In this document: piece by piece, positions 56,635 through 64,000 of the stretch
Layout: each line of letters opens with the position of its first letter
Position numbering within the stretch: the stretch's first letter is position 1
Source of the DNA: an uncultured Burkholderiales bacterium
GTDB lineage: Bacteria; Pseudomonadota; Gammaproteobacteria; Burkholderiales; Burkholderiaceae_E
DNA: 64,000 nucleotides
Reading direction: 5' to 3'
Assembly (NCBI GenBank): GCA_902826305.1
Contig: CADEEH010000002.1
Span: forward strand, 27,626 to 91,625
Translations under genes and position numbers: made by a program
The notes under the pieces: model-generated
What the model saw: the letters and a program-made list of their open reading frames with translations, nothing else
Told to the model about the DNA's origin: nothing
The model's database searches: none

Positions 56635-57777
56635 TCACCGTGGTGGCAGCAGGATGTCCGGGCCGACGTCGTGGATGTTCGTGCGTCCGCAGAACGCCAT
56701 CGTCAGGTCGAGCTCGCGGTGGATGATCTCCAGGCAGCGCGCCACGCCGGCCTCGCCCATCGCGCCCAGGCCGTAGAGGAACGGCCGGCCGATCAGCACG
56801 CCGCGGGCACCGAGTGCCCAGGCTTTCAGCACGTCCTGGCCGGAGCGGATGCCGCCATCCATCCAGACCTCGATCTTCGAGCCGACCGCATCGGCGATCG
56901 CCGGCAGCGCTTCGATGGAACTCGGCGCACCGTCGAGCTGCCGCCCGCCGTGATTGGAGACGATCAGCGCGTCGCCGCCGGCGCTGACCGCCAGCCGCGC
57001 GTCCTGCTCGTCCATGATGCCCTTGAGGATCAGCTTGCCGCCCCAGCGCTTCTTGATCCAGGCCACGTCGCCCCAGTTCAGGCGCGGATCGAACTGCTGC
57101 TGTGTCCACGCCGACAACGAACTCATGTCGGAGACACCCTTGACGTGGCCGACGATGTTGCCGAAGCCGCGCCGCTTCGTGCCGAGCATGCCCAGGCACC
57201 AGCGCGGCTTGGTCGCCAGGTTGATCATGTTGGCCAGCGTCGGCTTGGGCGGCGCGCTCAGGCCGTTCTTCAGGTCCTTGTGGCGCTGGCCGATGATCTG
57301 CAGGTCCAGCGTCAGCATCAGCGCCGAACAGTTCGCGGCCTTGGCGCGATCGATCAGCCGCTCGATGAAGTCGCGATCGCGCATCACGTAGAGCTGGAAC
57401 CAAAACGGGGCCGGGCTGTTCGCGGCCACGTCCTCGATCGAGCAGATGCTCATCGTCGACAGCGTGAACGGCACACCGAAACGCGCCGACGCGCGCGCGG
57501 CGAGGATCTCGCCGTCGGCATGCTGCATGCCGGTGAGCCCGGTGGGCGCGAGCGCGACCGGCATCGCGACATCCTGGCCGATCATCTTCGTGCGCACCGA
57601 CCGGTGCTCGACGTCGACCGCGACCCGCTGGCGCAGCCGGATCCTGGCGAAGTCGCTTTCGTTGGCCCGGTAGGTCGATTCGGTCCACGAGCCCGAATCC
57701 GCGTAGTCGTAGAACATCCGCGGCACGCGTCGGACCGCGAGCTGGCGCAAGTCCTCGATGCAGGTGATCACGCCCAT
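56635..57777 (-). CDS. lldD: FMN-dependent alpha-hydroxyacid dehydrogenase (L-lactate/mandelate type)
   Basis: A 380-residue (S)-2-hydroxyacid dehydrogenase. The N-terminal DLRQLAVRRVPRMFYDYADSGSW, MPVALAPTGLTGM and the active-site signature SNHGGRQLDGAP (catalytic His, substrate Arg) are exact family features, as is DGGIRSGQDVLKAWALGARGVLIGRPFLYGLG. FMN-linked oxidation of L-lactate, mandelate or a similar acid feeds electrons to the quinone pool. GGGGAGACC precedes ATG 57777. Specificity within the family is not certain. Confidence 0.9.
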   Translation of the reverse strand: MGVITCIEDLRQLAVRRVPRMFYDYADSGSWTESTYRANESDFARIRLRQRVAVDVEHRSVRTKMIGQDVAMPVALAPTGLTGMQHADGEILAARASARFGVPFTLSTMSICSIEDVAANSPAPFWFQLYVMRDRDFIERLIDRAKAANCSALMLTLDLQIIGQRHKDLKNGLSAPPKPTLANMINLATKPRWCLGMLGTKRRGFGNIVGHVKGVSDMSSLSAWTQQQFDPRLNWGDVAWIKKRWGGKLILKGIMDEQDARLAVSAGGDALIVSNHGGRQLDGAPSSIEALPAIADAVGSKIEVWMDGGIRSGQDVLKAWALGARGVLIGRPFLYGLGAMGEAGVARCLEIIHRELDLTMAFCGRTNIHDVGPDILLPPR

Positions 57778-57999
57778 CCTGGTCTCCCCGTCGAGCGGCG
57801 CTGCGGCCGCGGCGCCCGTCGCGTCGTCGAAGGCGGCGGCGTCCGGGCCGCGCCGATGATACCCGCACACGGACTGGGCACGCATCCGCGCGCGCCGAAG
57901 CCTGACCGAAACGCGGGCACTGAGACACATCACACGTCGGATCGGCCGCGCATCGCGACAAAGTTCACGTCGGCCGGCTTGCCGCCGGCCTAACCTGCG

Positions 58000-58641
58000 A
58001 TGCATCCGAACCCGATTCGACGCCACGACGCGATGCTCGCGACCTTCCCGTTCCTGCAACGCCTGGACCGCCTGCTGCAGCCCCCGCGTGCCCGCGTGAC
58101 ACGCGACTTCCTGCCCTGTGTCAGGCAGATCGATTTCCTGCGCCGGCTGGCCGCCGGCGGTGTCCCCGCCGACCACCTGCCGCTGGCCCGCACACTCGCC
58201 GGCGACCTGCTGCTGACCTGGGTACGGGTCGAAGGCGATGGGGCGCGGATGATCAGCGAGTCGACCTGCCAGGCGCTGGAGATCGACGTCGACACACTCG
58301 CCGAGGAGGCGCTGCGCGCGCTGGTCGCCCGCACCGAGCGCGACCCCTGGCGGGTCACGATCACCGAGGCCGATGGCCTGCACCGGCTCTCGGCCCAGGG
58401 CTTCCCGGCCTCGTCGCTGCTGGCCGACCCGGCGTTCTGGGACGAACAATGCCAACGGCTCGGTCCGCTGCTGCTGGCCGCACCGCACCGCGACGTGGTG
58501 CTGTTCGCGCCGCTGCGCGACGAGCGCAGCCTGCAGCGGCTGCGCGGCGCACTCGACAGCGCCGACTTCATCGACCCGAACGCGCTGTCGGACCGGATCT
58601 TCTGCCGCGACGGTGGCGGCCTGTACTGCTGGGAAGACTGA
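58000..58641 (+). CDS. DUF1444-like protein (YtpQ-like)
   Basis: A 213-residue soluble protein. The segment LLLTWVRVEGDGARMISESTCQALEIDVDTLAEEALRALVAR resembles the core of DUF1444/YtpQ proteins, as does DVVLFAPLRDERSLQRLR near the end. Function unknown. The ATG at 58000 gives a short basic lead-in; ATG 58033 is an alternative. Confidence 0.6.
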   Translation: MHPNPIRRHDAMLATFPFLQRLDRLLQPPRARVTRDFLPCVRQIDFLRRLAAGGVPADHLPLARTLAGDLLLTWVRVEGDGARMISESTCQALEIDVDTLAEEALRALVARTERDPWRVTITEADGLHRLSAQGFPASSLLADPAFWDEQCQRLGPLLLAAPHRDVVLFAPLRDERSLQRLRGALDSADFIDPNALSDRIFCRDGGGLYCWED

Positions 58642-58658
58642 ACGGCCGGCGGGGCCGG

Positions 58659-59153
58659 TCAGGCCTCGCCGCCGGCGGGCAGCCCCATCGCAAACGCGAG
58701 CTGCCGCAGCGTCGCCTTTTCCAGCTCGGAGACCCGCTCACCGCCGATGCCGAGAAAGCCGCCTTCATTGGAGGCCTCGGCGACGCGACGGCCGATGCCG
58801 AGCAGCCACTGCTTGAACCCGGCGGCGTCCTCGGGCGCCTTGTGGTCGAGCAGCGTCGACAAGGCGCCCAGATCGCGGATCGCGGTCTCGCGGGCCTTCT
58901 CGGCGCTGTCCAGCCCCGTCGGCGGCGTCGGCCGGGTCTGCCGTGCCTTGATGTCGGCGACCAGCGCGGCGATCAGTGCGTTCGTCTGCTCCTTCGAGGC
59001 GACCTCGCCCATCGCCAGCCCGACGGTCATCATCTCCTTGATGACACCGAACGGGCCGTTCGGGCTGGCCGCCGCGACGGCCAGTCCGACCAGCGCCGGC
59101 GCGCTGACGACCTGCTTCCATTCGTCGTCGGTGAATCCGCTTCGATCGAACAT
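58659..59153 (-). CDS. Conserved-looking cytoplasmic protein, unknown function
   Basis: A 164-residue helical protein beginning MFDRSGFTDDEWKQVVSAPALVGLAVAAASPNGPFGVIKEMMTVG. Proteins with this FTxDEWxxxxxAPxLxGLAVxAASPxGPxGxxKE pattern are known as uncharacterised bacterial proteins. GACAGGAGGAC precedes the ATG. It follows dctP by 35 bp on the same strand and may be co-transcribed with it. Confidence 0.7.
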   Translation of the reverse strand: MFDRSGFTDDEWKQVVSAPALVGLAVAAASPNGPFGVIKEMMTVGLAMGEVASKEQTNALIAALVADIKARQTRPTPPTGLDSAEKARETAIRDLGALSTLLDHKAPEDAAGFKQWLLGIGRRVAEASNEGGFLGIGGERVSELEKATLRQLAFAMGLPAGGEA

Positions 59154-59188
59154 CGCGTCCTCCTGTCGTCAACGCGCGGCGGATGCCG

Positions 59189-60232
59189 TCACTTGGTGTG
59201 TTTCTGGATCAGTTTGCGTGCCCCGTCGATCAGGTCCTTGCCGTTGTGGCCCTTGGCGGTGATCTCCTTGACCCACTCGTCGTCGACCTGCGCCGACGCG
59301 TTGCGGAACGCCTCGGCATCCGCGGCATTCACCGTGAAGATGGTGTTCTTGCGATCCTCGGCCGCCTTGCGACCCGGCACGTCGTTGCCCTGCTGGGTCT
59401 TGCCCAGATAGGCCGAGACCTCGATCCCGGAATTGTCGTCGATCACCTTCTTCAGGTCCGGCGGCAGCGACTCGTACTTGGCCTTGTTCATCGCCATCAC
59501 GAACGTGGTCGTGTACAACGCGCCGGCCTTGGTCTCGAACTCCGCGTGGTACTTGGTCAGTTCGTCGACCTTGACCGAGGGCACCACTTCCCACGGGATC
59601 ACCGCACCATCGATCGTGCCCTTGGACAGCGCATCCGGAATGCCCGGCAGCGGCATGCCCACCGGTGTCGCACCCAGCGACTGCAGCAGCTTGGTCACCT
59701 GCCGCGTCGGGCCGCGCACCTTCAGGCCCTTCAGGTCGGTGATCGTCTTGACCGGCTTGTCCTTGGTGTGGATCACGCCGGGGCCGTGCACCTGCAGCGC
59801 GAGCACCTGCACGTCCTTGAACTCGTCCTTCGCGTAGGTCTGCACGTACTCCCAGTACGCCCGCGAGGTGGCCTCGGCGTTGGTCATCATGAACGGCAGT
59901 TCGAACACCTCGATCCGGGGGAAACGGCCGGGTGTGTTGCCGGGCAGGGTCCAGACCACGTCGACCACGCCGTCCTTGACCTGGTCGTACAGCTGCACCG
60001 GTGTGCCGCCGAGCTGCATCGCCGGATAACGCTCGAACTTGATCCGGCCACCGGAATCCTTCTCGACCTTGTCCATCCACCAGCCATGCATCGACTTCCA
60101 GACCGCGGACTGCGGCGACATGAAGGTGTGGAATTTGAGGGTCACCGTCTGCTGGGCCGAAGCCCCGCCGGTGAAGCCTGCGGCGAGCGCGGCGGCCACC
60201 GCGGTGGACAGGATGAAACGGCGCGAGGTCAT
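59189..60232 (-). CDS. dctP: TRAP transporter solute-binding protein DctP
   Basis: A 347-residue periplasmic binding protein with signal peptide (cleavage near ASA-QQT). DctP signatures include ERYPAMQLGGTPVQLYDQVKDGVVDVVWTLPGNTPGRFPRIEVFELPFMM and the Arg/Gly-rich ProGlyxLysIxxLKGLKVRGPTRQVTKLLQSLGATPVGMPLPGIPDALSKGTIDGAVIPWE region. Binds an organic acid for the DctQM permease. Encoded apart from, and opposite to, dctQM at 63002. Substrate unknown. Confidence 0.93.
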   Translation of the reverse strand: MTSRRFILSTAVAAALAAGFTGGASAQQTVTLKFHTFMSPQSAVWKSMHGWWMDKVEKDSGGRIKFERYPAMQLGGTPVQLYDQVKDGVVDVVWTLPGNTPGRFPRIEVFELPFMMTNAEATSRAYWEYVQTYAKDEFKDVQVLALQVHGPGVIHTKDKPVKTITDLKGLKVRGPTRQVTKLLQSLGATPVGMPLPGIPDALSKGTIDGAVIPWEVVPSVKVDELTKYHAEFETKAGALYTTTFVMAMNKAKYESLPPDLKKVIDDNSGIEVSAYLGKTQQGNDVPGRKAAEDRKNTIFTVNAADAEAFRNASAQVDDEWVKEITAKGHNGKDLIDGARKLIQKHTK

Positions 60233-60338
60233 GGGGAAGTCTCCTGGATGTCCGGAATCGGTCTGGTGTCAACGTGCCGCGCCGGACGCGGGTGCACGCG
60301 GGGAGGATCGCGGGGGATTCTAGAGCCTATCGGGAACG

Positions 60339-60430
60339 ATCGCGATCCCGGGGTTCCCCGAGGCGGAAGCGGTCGCGACTCCGGGACCACCCAAGGCCGA
60401 AGCGATCGCGTCCGGCTCTTCCAAGGGCCG
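60339..60430. repeat. Degenerate 33-bp tandem repeat (two and a half units)
   Basis: Two 33-bp units (60339-60371 and 60372-60404) share the frame xTCGCGAxyCCGGG...CC-AAGGC-GAAGCG, followed by a partial third (60405-60430). A related single copy lies at 6122. The array sits in the 253-bp gap between dctP's start and the convergent-in-order GH1 gene's stop. No protein-coding sense is evident; the function is unknown. Confidence 0.5.
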
Positions 60431-60485
60431 GCGGGCCGGGCAGTGACCGTTGCCCTGGCACGAGACGACGGCCCGATCCGGGCCG

Positions 60486-62027
60486 CTACAGCGTCGCGCC
60501 GTGGCTGCGGATCGTGTCGCGGTACCAGTCGAACGAGGCCTTCGGCGTGCGCTTCTGGGTCGCGTAGTCGATGAAGATCAGCCCGAAGCGCTCCCGGTAG
60601 CCTTCGGCCCACTCGAAGTTGTCGAGCAGGCTCCAGGCGAAGTAGCCGCGGACGTCGGCGCCGTCGGCGATCGCGCGCCGGAGTTCCTGCAGATAGCGGC
60701 GCAGGAAGTCGATCCGCTGCGGATCGTCGATCCGACCATCGAGCGAGACCCAGTCGATCGAGCTCATGCCGTTCTCGGTGATGTAGACCGGCAGCTTGTA
60801 GCGTTCGTGATACCAGCGCGGACCCCAGTACAGCGCCTGCGGCACCATGTCGAAGATCCGGAACGCCGTGCGCGCATGGCCCTGCGGCAGCGGCAGCGCC
60901 TGCGGCCGGCCGTCGGGTCCGGCGCGCACGACCGCGCCCTGATAGGTGTTCATCGCGAACAGGTCCAGCGGCTGGGCGATCGTCTTCAGGTCCGCCGGGT
61001 CGTGTTTCGGCACCTGCGCGCCGTATTCGGCGAGTTGTTCCTCCGGATAACGGCCGGTGTAGACCGGGTCGAGCAGCCAGCCGGCGAGGCCGCCGAACGA
61101 GAACCGTCGCGCCGCGGCCAGGTCCGCCTCCGCAGTCGTCGCGGGAATGCCCGGATGCAGGGCCGCGACATAGCCGACTTCGACCGGCTGGCGCGCGGCC
61201 GCGCGGATCGCCTGCACCCCCTTGCCGTGGGCGAGCAGCACGTGATGGCAGATCCGCAGCAGTTCCGGCCAGGGCCGCTTCTCGCCCGGGGCATGCCGGC
61301 CCAGGTGATGGCCGAGCAGGATGAACACCTCCGGTTCGTTGAGCGTCAGCCAGTGCCGGACCCGATCCGAATAACGGGCGACCACCGCCTGGGCATAGTC
61401 GGCGAACCAGTCGGCCGATTCACGCTGCATCCAGCCACCGCGCGCCTGCAGCGCCTGCGGGTAGTCCCAGTGGAACAGCGTGATCCAGGGCGTGATCTTC
61501 GCCTCGAGCAGATCGTCGATCAGCCGGTCGTAGAACGCGAAGCCGGGTTCGTGGCGCCGACCGGTTCCGTCGGGAAACAGCCGCGGCCAGGCGATCGAGA
61601 AGCGATAGGCCCCCAGGCCCAGGCGCTTCATCAGAGCGACATCCTCGCGATGCCGGCGATGATGGTCGCAGGCGAGTTCACCACTCGATCCGTCCAGGAT
61701 CGCGCCGGGCTGGCGGCAGAAGACGTCCCAGACCGACTCACCACCGCTGTCGCGCAGCGGCGAGCCTTCGATCTGGTAGGAGGACGTGCCCGCGCCCCAG
61801 ACGAAGCGCTCGGGCATCCCCGTGTCGCGCGCCGCAGTGCGTCGCGCGGCCGGTGCGGTCGGGGCGGGTGCACTCGTGCCGGGCGCCGGGGCCGGTGCGC
61901 CCACCGCCGGGCCCGCGACCAGCAGTCCGGCACCCGCGCTGCCGAGCATCAGCCCACGGCGGGTGCGGTCGGCCGGCTCGGGGCCATGGCCGCGAGCACC
62001 CGCCTGCTGGTCATCGTGGACTCGCAT
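60486..62027 (-). CDS. GH1 family glycosidase (beta-glucosidase type), exported
   Basis: A 513-residue family-1 glycoside hydrolase. The acid/base Glu is in LTLNEPEVFILLGHH and the nucleophile Glu in YITENGMSS. FVWGAGTSSYQIEGSPLRDSGGESVWDVF and YRFSIAWPRLFPDG match the family signatures. The N-terminus holds an RRGLMLGSAGAGLLVAGPAVGA segment resembling a Tat signal, followed by a Pro/Ala linker (about 40-65). Likely cleaves beta-glucosides in the periplasm. Divergent from pcaD. ATG 62027 chosen; a longer start is possible. Confidence 0.92.
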   Translation of the reverse strand: MRVHDDQQAGARGHGPEPADRTRRGLMLGSAGAGLLVAGPAVGAPAPAPGTSAPAPTAPAARRTAARDTGMPERFVWGAGTSSYQIEGSPLRDSGGESVWDVFCRQPGAILDGSSGELACDHHRRHREDVALMKRLGLGAYRFSIAWPRLFPDGTGRRHEPGFAFYDRLIDDLLEAKITPWITLFHWDYPQALQARGGWMQRESADWFADYAQAVVARYSDRVRHWLTLNEPEVFILLGHHLGRHAPGEKRPWPELLRICHHVLLAHGKGVQAIRAAARQPVEVGYVAALHPGIPATTAEADLAAARRFSFGGLAGWLLDPVYTGRYPEEQLAEYGAQVPKHDPADLKTIAQPLDLFAMNTYQGAVVRAGPDGRPQALPLPQGHARTAFRIFDMVPQALYWGPRWYHERYKLPVYITENGMSSIDWVSLDGRIDDPQRIDFLRRYLQELRRAIADGADVRGYFAWSLLDNFEWAEGYRERFGLIFIDYATQKRTPKASFDWYRDTIRSHGATL

Positions 62028-62143
62028 GTTCGCCGTGTTTTGTGAAACATCGGAGAGTATGCGCGAAGGTCGCCCACCCGTAGAATCGGCCTGCTTTCGC
62101 CACAGGAATCGATGCATGCCCGGCACAGGGTACGGGGAAGTCC

Positions 62144-62926
62144 ATGCCGTTCGCGGTTAACAACGGCGCTCGGCTGTACTGGCGGGCCGACGGCCGAGGC
62201 GACCGCCCGGCCCTGGTGCTGATCAATTCGCTCGGGACCGATCACGCGATGTGGACACCGGTCCTCGACGCGCTGCTGCGGCACTTCCTGGTGATCCGCT
62301 ACGACAGTCGCGGCCACGGCGCCTCCGATGCACCCCCGGGTGACTACTCGATCGAGCTGCTGGCGCGCGACACACTCGCCGTCGCCGACGCCGCCGGCGC
62401 CGATCGTTTCGTGTTGTGCGGCGTGTCGCTCGGCGGGATGACCGGCGTGTGGCTCGCCGCGCGGCATCCGGACCGCGTGCGGCGGGCGGTGCTCGCGAAC
62501 ACCGCGGCGGCGATGGACCCGGCCGGCATGCAGCAGCGCATCGAGGCCGTGCGCGCCAACGGCATGCAGGCGGTCGCGCAGGCGTCGATCGCCCGTTTCC
62601 TGTCGCCCCGTCATCTCGCCCGCGCCACCCCGTATGCCGCGAGCCTGGAGCGGACGATGCTCGCACTCGATCCGCAGGGCTACGCCGGCTGCTGCGCGGC
62701 GATCCGCGACATGGCACTCGGTCCCGAGGTGGCGAAGATCCGCGTACCGGTGATGGTGGTGGTCGGCAGCGACGATCCGTCGACACCACCCGACAAGGGG
62801 CGTGCGCTGGCCGCGGGGATCCAGGGAGCCACGGCGATCGAGCTGAAGAGTTTCCATTTCTCGCACGCGGAACAGCCGACGAAGTTCGTGGCCCAGGTCG
62901 TCCCGTTCCTTGCCGCCGAGCGCTGA
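62144..62926 (+). CDS. pcaD: 3-Oxoadipate enol-lactonase
   Basis: A 260-residue alpha/beta hydrolase closely matching PcaD: VNNGARLYWRADGRGDRPALVLINSLGTDHAMWTPVL, RYDSRGHGASDAPPGDYS, nucleophile Ser in LCGVSLGGMTG, Asp in GSDDPSTPP and His in FHFSHAEQP. PcaD opens beta-ketoadipate enol-lactone in the protocatechuate/catechol pathway. No other pca gene is in the window. It is followed at 75 bp by dctQ and dctM, suggesting uptake of an aromatic or dicarboxylic acid in the same unit. Confidence 0.85.
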   Translation: MPFAVNNGARLYWRADGRGDRPALVLINSLGTDHAMWTPVLDALLRHFLVIRYDSRGHGASDAPPGDYSIELLARDTLAVADAAGADRFVLCGVSLGGMTGVWLAARHPDRVRRAVLANTAAAMDPAGMQQRIEAVRANGMQAVAQASIARFLSPRHLARATPYAASLERTMLALDPQGYAGCCAAIRDMALGPEVAKIRVPVMVVVGSDDPSTPPDKGRALAAGIQGATAIELKSFHFSHAEQPTKFVAQVVPFLAAER

Positions 62927-63001
62927 TACGACAACTACAAACGGCCGCCCCGCAGGTGCCGGGGTCGCGATCGACGAGTCACCCAGGGGAGACACGAGAA
63001 G

Positions 63002-63493
63002 ATGCACGGGTTGCTTGAAATGTTGTGCCGGCTGTCGGCGATCGCCGGTGGCATCGCGATGGTCGGCATCACGCTGATCACCACCGGCAGCATCGTCGGA
63101 CGCAACCTGTTCGGCACGCCGTTGCTCGGCGACACCGAGATCGTCGAGGAAGGCATCGCGTTCGCGGTCGCCTCGTTCATGCCGATCTGCCAGTGGCGCG
63201 GCTCGAACATCATCGTCGACTTCTTCACGACCAAGGCGTCCGATTCGACGCGTGCGCTGCTCGACCGGATCGGCGCGCTGACGGTGGCGACGATGATGGG
63301 ACTGGTCGCGTGGCGCACCGTGGTCGGAGCGATCAGCGAGTACCAGTCCGGGTCGACCTCGATGCTGATGCAGTGGCCGGTCTGGCAGGTCTACGCGGCG
63401 ATGGTGCCGTCGCTGGTGCTGGCCGCGGTCCTGGCGATCTACACCGCGCTGACCGGACGCAACGGTTCCACCGGCTCGACCGCGACGGCCTGA
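63002..63493 (+). CDS. dctQ: TRAP transporter small permease DctQ
   Basis: A 163-residue membrane protein with four helices. The family pattern (GSIVGRNLFGTPLLGDTEIVEEGIAFAVASFMPICQWRGSNIIVDFF) is clear. It forms the small membrane subunit of a TRAP uptake system. Coding gap of 4 bp to dctM; the nearest dctP is at 59189 on the other strand. Confidence 0.92.
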   Translation: MHGLLEMLCRLSAIAGGIAMVGITLITTGSIVGRNLFGTPLLGDTEIVEEGIAFAVASFMPICQWRGSNIIVDFFTTKASDSTRALLDRIGALTVATMMGLVAWRTVVGAISEYQSGSTSMLMQWPVWQVYAAMVPSLVLAAVLAIYTALTGRNGSTGSTATA

Positions 63494-63497
63494 CGCG

Positions 63498-64000
63498 ATG
63501 ACCGCACTCACCCTCGCCGCCGTGCTGTTCACCGTGATGCTGGTGCTGATGGCACTGCGCGTGCCGATCGCCGCATCGATGTTCCTCGCCGGCACACTCG
63601 GCTACCTGATGCAGGCCGGCTGGCTGCCGTGGTCGAACTACATGAAGTCGCTGGCCTACGCGCGCTTCTCGGTCTACGACCTGTCGGTGATCCCGCTGTT
63701 CCTGCTGATGGGCCAGTTCGCGACCCATGGCGGGCTGTCGCGCTCGCTGTTCTCGTTTGCCAGCGGACTGTTCGGACGGCTGCGTGGCGGCATGGCGATG
63801 GCCGCGGTGCTCGCCTGCGCGGCCTTCGGCGCGGTCTGCGGCTCGTCGATCGCGACCGCGGCCACGATCGCCTCGGTCGCGCTGCCGGAGATGCGGCGCC
63901 ACGGCTACTCGGGCCGGCTGACCACGGCCACGCTGGCCGCCGGCGGCACCCTCGGCATCCTGATCCCGCCCTCGGTGGTGCTGGTGATCTACGCGATCCT
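63498..64000 (+). CDS. dctM: TRAP transporter large permease DctM (C-terminus beyond window)
   Basis: The first 167 residues of DctM are present: the early helix (LAAVLFTVMLVLMALRVPIAASMFLAG), the DLSVIPLFLLMGQFATHGGLSRSLF segment, GAVCGSSIATAATIASVALPEMRRHGYS and GTLGILIPPSVVLVIYAI, all typical of the DctM cation/solute domain. ATG 63498 lies 4 bp behind dctQ. The rest of the gene is off the window. Confidence 0.92.
   Translation, partial: MTALTLAAVLFTVMLVLMALRVPIAASMFLAGTLGYLMQAGWLPWSNYMKSLAYARFSVYDLSVIPLFLLMGQFATHGGLSRSLFSFASGLFGRLRGGMAMAAVLACAAFGAVCGSSIATAATIASVALPEMRRHGYSGRLTTATLAAGGTLGILIPPSVVLVIYAI

Noticed and set aside
60339..60430. CRISPR array
   Set aside because: Units abut with no unique spacers and are degenerate; no cas genes are present.

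Overview
The window is a GC-rich chromosomal stretch, with third codon positions almost all G or C, from a free-living, metabolically versatile, probably aerobic proteobacterium. Several families point to Betaproteobacteria, most likely Burkholderiales: DUF1840 and DUF3149 small proteins, AcoR/AcoX/AcoA-type genes, a BoxB oxygenase subunit and DctPQM transporters. A LexA site of the CTGT-N8-ACAG type also fits a proteobacterial host. I see no rRNA or tRNA gene, insertion sequence, phage or CRISPR array. Genes are packed tightly, and many neighbours overlap by 4 bp (ATGA or GTGA).

Layout. (1) 1-6037: a minus-strand aco-type cluster. A sigma-54 activator (acoR-like) is followed by a PQQ alcohol dehydrogenase, a cytochrome c with a CX3CH haem motif, thiol peroxidase, acoX and the first codons of acoA. 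A -24/-12 promoter and a 12-bp-arm dyad lie between the activator and the dehydrogenase. (2) 6341-9298: an exported hydratase-like protein, a class III CoA-transferase and a DMT exporter. (3) 9460-21273: housekeeping and unknown genes, including a lipoprotein/MFS/GNAT/DUF2252 operon, an LLM flavin oxidoreductase with a cupin and a divergent FMN reductase, and a DUF222-HNH nuclease gene behind a near-consensus LexA box. (4) 21303-27829: metH, divergent from a fumarylpyruvate hydrolase-like/Ldh/thioesterase operon. (5) 27877-38820: an aldo/keto reductase, a PanB-like protein lacking catalytic residues, a solitary boxB with a clear promoter, DUF3149, a LysR/DOPA-dioxygenase divergent pair, a catalase-like protein without its distal His, a MarR/MFS pair with tandem operator repeats, and a cytochrome P460. 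(6) 38920-46061: mannonate dehydratase and fructuronate reductase-type genes, an SDR/HpaB-family pair, isochorismatase and MFS.

(7) 46510-54440: the second alcohol-oxidation locus. A four-gene minus-strand operon (Rieske protein, PQQ dehydrogenase, 2Fe-2S subunit, Tat-exported molybdenum hydroxylase) has its own sigma-54 promoter and a divergent AcoR-like activator, and it ends at a strong intrinsic terminator. Read together, the operon looks like a periplasmic chain that could oxidise an alcohol to an aldehyde and then to a carboxylate, with a Rieske protein where a cytochrome c is normally expected. (8) 54457-64000: DUF808, unknown proteins, an FMN hydroxyacid dehydrogenase, a TRAP solute-binding protein, a GH1 glycosidase, and pcaD followed by the TRAP permeases dctQ and dctM (cut by the window end).

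The two PQQ/sigma-54 loci are the most interesting parts. Both dehydrogenases carry the Asp-x-Asp signature associated with lanthanide-dependent enzymes, and both lack the vicinal cysteine pair of classical methanol/ethanol dehydrogenases.
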